The notes below the pieces were generated by a model. The model was not told the origin of the DNA, did not search any database, and was given only the letters and a program-made list of their open reading frames with translations. From contig JAPKYY010000125.1 in NCBI GenBank assembly GCA_026394095.1, forward strand, positions 1 to 9,170: a stretch of DNA of 9,170 nucleotides, read 5' to 3'. The DNA is from Acidobacteriota bacterium. GTDB lineage: Bacteria; Acidobacteriota; Terriglobia; Bryobacterales; Bryobacteraceae. Positions 6,520 through 9,170 of this stretch are shown here, in pieces (within the stretch, counting starts at the first letter, position 1; each line of letters begins with the position of its first letter). Position numbers and translations under genes: made by a program.

Positions 6520-7279
6520 GCTCGTCATCTACATCATCGCTCTTGCGCGAAAGCTCTTCGGCAAGGATGATCGCCTCAGCCAGTTCCTTCATCGGCTTAC
6601 GATGACGGCGGCTCTCGTTGCGCAAACGCAAGTAGGCTTCTTCTTCAGTCAATTTGTAGCGGCTTTGCAGGATACCCTTGGCGCGTTCCACCAGCTTGCG
6701 TGTCTCAAGCTGGCGCTTCATCTCTTCGGTTTCGCTCAGCAAGCGCTGATTCACTTCACTCAGCACTTCCTTGGAAATCGCAATACCCATCTGCTCACCA
6801 ATGAAGGTAAGCAGCGAGATCTCCTCAGCCGTGTGCGGATGCGGTTCCCGATGGTGCACGTTGATAACGCCAATGATCTCGCCCTGGTTGATCAACGGTA
6901 CCGACAGAAACGCTTCATAGGTATCTTCGACAAGCCCCTGAAAGCGCTTGAACCGGTGATCCAGACTCGAATTGGCAGCCAGCGCAACAACAGACTTGTG
7001 CTCGGCCACCCAGCCCGTTACGCCTTCACCGATCTTCATGCGCAACAAGTTCAAATCCTGCGCGTGAGGCACCTGCGAAGCACGCAATACAATTTCGTTC
7101 GCTTCTTTTTCAATCAAATACACAAGCGCCGCGTCACACTCGGTAACCTGAACCATAAGGCCAAGGACCGCTGCGAGCTTACGATACTCGAAATACGGTG
7201 TAATAGTGCTACCTGTGAGGTTTGGGGTTCGGTCATAGTGCTGGGTCCCATATTGCAATGCTAGGGAATCTCTCCTCAT
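6512..7279 (-). CDS. GAF-ANTAR transcription antitermination regulator
   Basis: A cytoplasmic sensor-regulator. The GAF domain (about residues 30-170) runs from the YFEYRKLAAVLGL helix to IGEQMGIAISKE, with GEGVTGWVAE and FLSVPLINQGEIIGVINVHH as typical core strands. A charged helix, probably a coiled-coil linker, follows. The C-terminal ANTAR domain (about 193-246) has the hallmark ERAKGILQSRYKLTEEEAY and ends in a third helix, KPMKELAEAIILAEEL. ANTAR domains bind paired RNA hairpins and prevent transcription termination; the GAF domain would gate this in response to a small ligand. The GAF ligand is unknown. The ATG at 7279 is preferred; TTG at 7291 would add four residues, and TTG at 7258 lies 12 bases after AGGAGA. 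It is first in the unit with the hydrolase and permeases and divergent from the metallopeptidase gene. No paired hexaloop target was recognised nearby. Confidence 0.92.
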   Translation of the reverse strand: MRRDSLALQYGTQHYDRTPNLTGSTITPYFEYRKLAAVLGLMVQVTECDAALVYLIEKEANEIVLRASQVPHAQDLNLLRMKIGEGVTGWVAEHKSVVALAANSSLDHRFKRFQGLVEDTYEAFLSVPLINQGEIIGVINVHHREPHPHTAEEISLLTFIGEQMGIAISKEVLSEVNQRLLSETEEMKRQLETRKLVERAKGILQSRYKLTEEEAYLRLRNESRRHRKPMKELAEAIILAEELSRKSDDVDDEQA

Positions 7280-7302
7280 TAAACAATTCAATCTTTTTAT
7301 CA

Positions 7303-8349
7303 GTGCGATGGATCGCAGTACTTCTTTACCTGATCAACGGCTGCAAAGTGTCGGCGCAAACGGCAATCCGTTCACAGCACTTCATTTTCTACAGCACGCC
7401 TCAAAATCTGAAAACGGCAGAACAAGGCTTGCAACGACTCGAGGAACTCCGTGCGGCCATCCAGGCCCTGCACGGAAAACAATGGGTCTCAACCAGCCCA
7501 CTGCGAATCTGGATGCCTGCAAACGAGGCAGCTTGGAAGAGGTTTACGAAAATCAATGCAGAACAAGGCATTTTCGTTAGTGGTCAAGACCAGAACTGGG
7601 TCGTAATCAACCCCTGGTCACAAAACTTTCTCGAGGTGCTCAGCCACGAGTACATCCACGCGGTACTCCACCGGACTCTCCCGAATCTACCCACTTGGTT
7701 CGAGGAGGGGATCTGTGAATATTACTCTAACCTGCTTTTGCGTCGCAAGTGGAATCGCTTTGAAGTTGTCGTCGGCCAGGCTCCAGCCCGGCATCGGCGG
7801 AATTTGGAAACGCTGCCATCGCTCGACCTCGAACAATTGGCCCGCGAGCCAATCTCAATCTATACCTATGCTCCTGCCTGGGCAGCCGCTTATCATCTCT
7901 GGCCAGGCTACAAGGCAGGTGACAAATTCCCCTCCAAACTCTCGATTGGCCCCTTCGAGCCACGAATCATTCCCATCGATTACATTACTCCCGATAAAGC
8001 GCAGACCCTGCTTAGCCGCAAAGAAATCCAGGAACTCGAAATTGAATTCCGAAACCAGTTCCCAGGCATGAACCAGCCAATCGAAGCGGAACTGGCTCGG
8101 GCGGAATCGGATTTTCTCGAAGGGTTGCGACTCTCCGATTCCGGCCAGACGAAGCAGGCAATTCCACTGCTGGAAAAAGCCTGCGCTTTGCGGCCCTCAA
8201 ACAGCAGTTGGTGGAATGCCCTGGCTTTGGCCTATCAGGAAAACAGGCAGTTGACCGAAGCCCGCCAGGCGATTGAAAAGGCGCTGGCCACAGCGAAAAA
8301 CGAAACCGAAACCGCCGCAGCGCGCAGCCTGCAGAAATCTCTCAACTAA
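7303..8349 (+). CDS. Exported HExxH metallopeptidase-like protein with TPR repeats
   Basis: A 348-residue predicted exported protein. From the GTG at 7303 it starts MRWIAVLLYLINGC, a short Sec-type signal, with a possible cleavage after KVSA; the cysteine sits in a poor lipobox (INGC), so lipoprotein status is doubtful. The middle carries SHEYIHAVLH (H115, E116, H119), then PTWFEEGICEYY, where E135 of the EEG is the probable third zinc ligand. This layout matches the peptidase MA-like/DUF1570 gluzincin group. The C-terminal part (about 265-333) has two TPR-like helix pairs, including QTKQAIPLLEKACALRPSN and a WWNALALAYQENRQLTEARQ segment. An in-frame ATG at 7258 would give 363 residues but overlaps the divergent regulator's 5' end; neither start has a good ribosome site. 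The substrate is unknown. It precedes the exporter by 13 bases. Confidence 0.8.
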   Translation: MRWIAVLLYLINGCKVSAQTAIRSQHFIFYSTPQNLKTAEQGLQRLEELRAAIQALHGKQWVSTSPLRIWMPANEAAWKRFTKINAEQGIFVSGQDQNWVVINPWSQNFLEVLSHEYIHAVLHRTLPNLPTWFEEGICEYYSNLLLRRKWNRFEVVVGQAPARHRRNLETLPSLDLEQLAREPISIYTYAPAWAAAYHLWPGYKAGDKFPSKLSIGPFEPRIIPIDYITPDKAQTLLSRKEIQELEIEFRNQFPGMNQPIEAELARAESDFLEGLRLSDSGQTKQAIPLLEKACALRPSNSSWWNALALAYQENRQLTEARQAIEKALATAKNETETAAARSLQKSLN

Positions 8350-8362
8350 CATAACCAGTAGC

Positions 8363-9170
8363 GTGGATTCTCAAACAGACAGCCAAAATCACAGCGGTGT
8401 TCTCTCCTCGCTGCTTCAACTCGCAAAAAACTACAAGGCCAAATTCGCCATCATCAGCCTCTTCGCTCTGCTGGCCACCGGCGCAGACCTGCTGCAGCCG
8501 CTGATCTACCGCAACGCGATCAACGATGTCGCGGGCCTCTTTGTCACCCCGGTGCCTGAACAATCAGCCCAACCCCACCGCCCGGATTACATCGCCCCAC
8601 GCACTACCGAAGAAACCTTTAAGACGCTCGTCCAATCCGTTGCCCTGCTCTTTCTGATCAGCACCGCCGGCTATTTCTTTTCTCTCCGGTCAGACTATTA
8701 CGGCGCCCGCGTGGCGAGCTCGATGGAAGCCAACCTGATCGTCTCAACCTTCGGCCATGTACTGCGCCTGCCGCTCAGTTTCTTCGCCCCACGCTCTAGC
8801 GCCGGCATCGCCAAACGCATCGATCAATCCGACCAGCTCGCCCCCGTCGTACATGCCTTCTCACAACAAATTGCCCCCGAGGCCATCCGGCTGGTCGGCA
8901 TCTGCGCCATCATGTTCAGCCAGAACTGGCGTATGTCGCTAGTTGCGCTCTGCCTCCTCCCGCCCTATCTCTGGATCGCTCGCCGCTCCGCGCTCCGCAT
9001 GAAGACTGGCCTTGAGCCCTATTACGAGATGTGGGAGAACATCTCGGCCAGAATCACCGGAGCACTTGGCGCAATCAAAACCGTCAAGCTGTCAGGTGCC
9101 GAAGCCCGCGAAGAATTGCGTCTCGACCGCGAATCCAGCGCCGCCTACGACGTCTACATCGAGCGCATCC
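8363..9170 (+). CDS. ABC exporter, transmembrane domain (3' end outside window)
   Basis: The first 269 residues of a type-1 ABC exporter of the MsbA/multidrug class, which moves lipids, peptides or drugs across the inner membrane. Membrane helices are visible at about 27-49, 90-110, 167-187 and 190-207. Between helices 2 and 3 lies the family's long cytoplasmic extension with DYYGARVASSMEANL (111-125), LPLSFF and RIDQSDQLA, typical of the ABC membrane domain. A later ISARITGALGAIKTVKLSGAE segment (227-247) also matches. The nucleotide-binding domain would follow beyond the right edge. The external loop between helices 1 and 2 (about 50-88) is long and proline-rich. The GTG at 8363 is the first plausible start after the upstream stop, though the ribosome site is weak, so coupling to the TPR peptidase gene is likely. 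Substrate and partner cannot be told. Confidence 0.93.
   Translation, partial: MDSQTDSQNHSGVLSSLLQLAKNYKAKFAIISLFALLATGADLLQPLIYRNAINDVAGLFVTPVPEQSAQPHRPDYIAPRTTEETFKTLVQSVALLFLISTAGYFFSLRSDYYGARVASSMEANLIVSTFGHVLRLPLSFFAPRSSAGIAKRIDQSDQLAPVVHAFSQQIAPEAIRLVGICAIMFSQNWRMSLVALCLLPPYLWIARRSALRMKTGLEPYYEMWENISARITGALGAIKTVKLSGAEAREELRLDRESSAAYDVYIERI

Noticed and set aside
6602..7264. Plus-strand open frame of 220 codons opposite the GAF-ANTAR gene
   Set aside because: No recognised family; the minus strand has clear GAF and ANTAR motifs across the same interval.

Overview
This 9.17-kb window is a gene-dense stretch of bacterial chromosome. No RNA gene, CRISPR array, phage gene or insertion sequence was recognised, and no gap exceeds about 50 bases. 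Moderately high GC, frequent TTG/GTG starts, a GAF-ANTAR regulator, MacB/FtsX-type permeases without a nearby ATPase and an IscU-like scaffold with an atypical third cysteine together suggest Acidobacteriota, perhaps Bryobacterales-like. That assignment is an impression from gene content; no database search was run.

Layout. (1) 1-2752, minus strand: a tightly coupled cluster of an IscU/NifU-like scaffold, an M20 metallodipeptidase and the DNA primase gene dnaG. Adjacent genes overlap by 16 and 4 bases, and dnaG runs off the left edge. (2) 2797-3207, plus strand: a MutT-like Nudix hydrolase, divergent from the first cluster (44-bp gap) and convergent with the next (3-bp gap). (3) 3211-7279, minus strand: a compact transcription unit. 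In transcription order it holds a GAF-ANTAR antitermination regulator, a YheT-like alpha/beta hydrolase broken by one in-frame TAG, and two tandem MacB/FtsX-type permeases. The second permease lacks the segment carrying TM2 and the conserved cytoplasmic helix. (4) 7303-9170, plus strand: an exported HExxH metallopeptidase-like protein with C-terminal TPR repeats. It is followed 13 bp later by an ABC exporter that runs off the right edge.

How they may work together. Cluster 1 joins replication priming to housekeeping functions with no obvious shared pathway, so the coupling is mainly of organisational interest. In unit 3 an RNA-binding antiterminator sits at the head of a membrane-linked operon; the hydrolase is probably inactive unless the TAG is read through, and the permeases need an ATPase encoded elsewhere. 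Unit 4 is a plausible envelope or secretion pair, but a functional link is inferred only from spacing.

I did not find a convincing new defence or mobile system. The best leads are the single in-frame amber codon in the hydrolase, the apparent 64-residue in-frame loss in the second permease, and the displaced cluster-ligand cysteine in the IscU-like protein.
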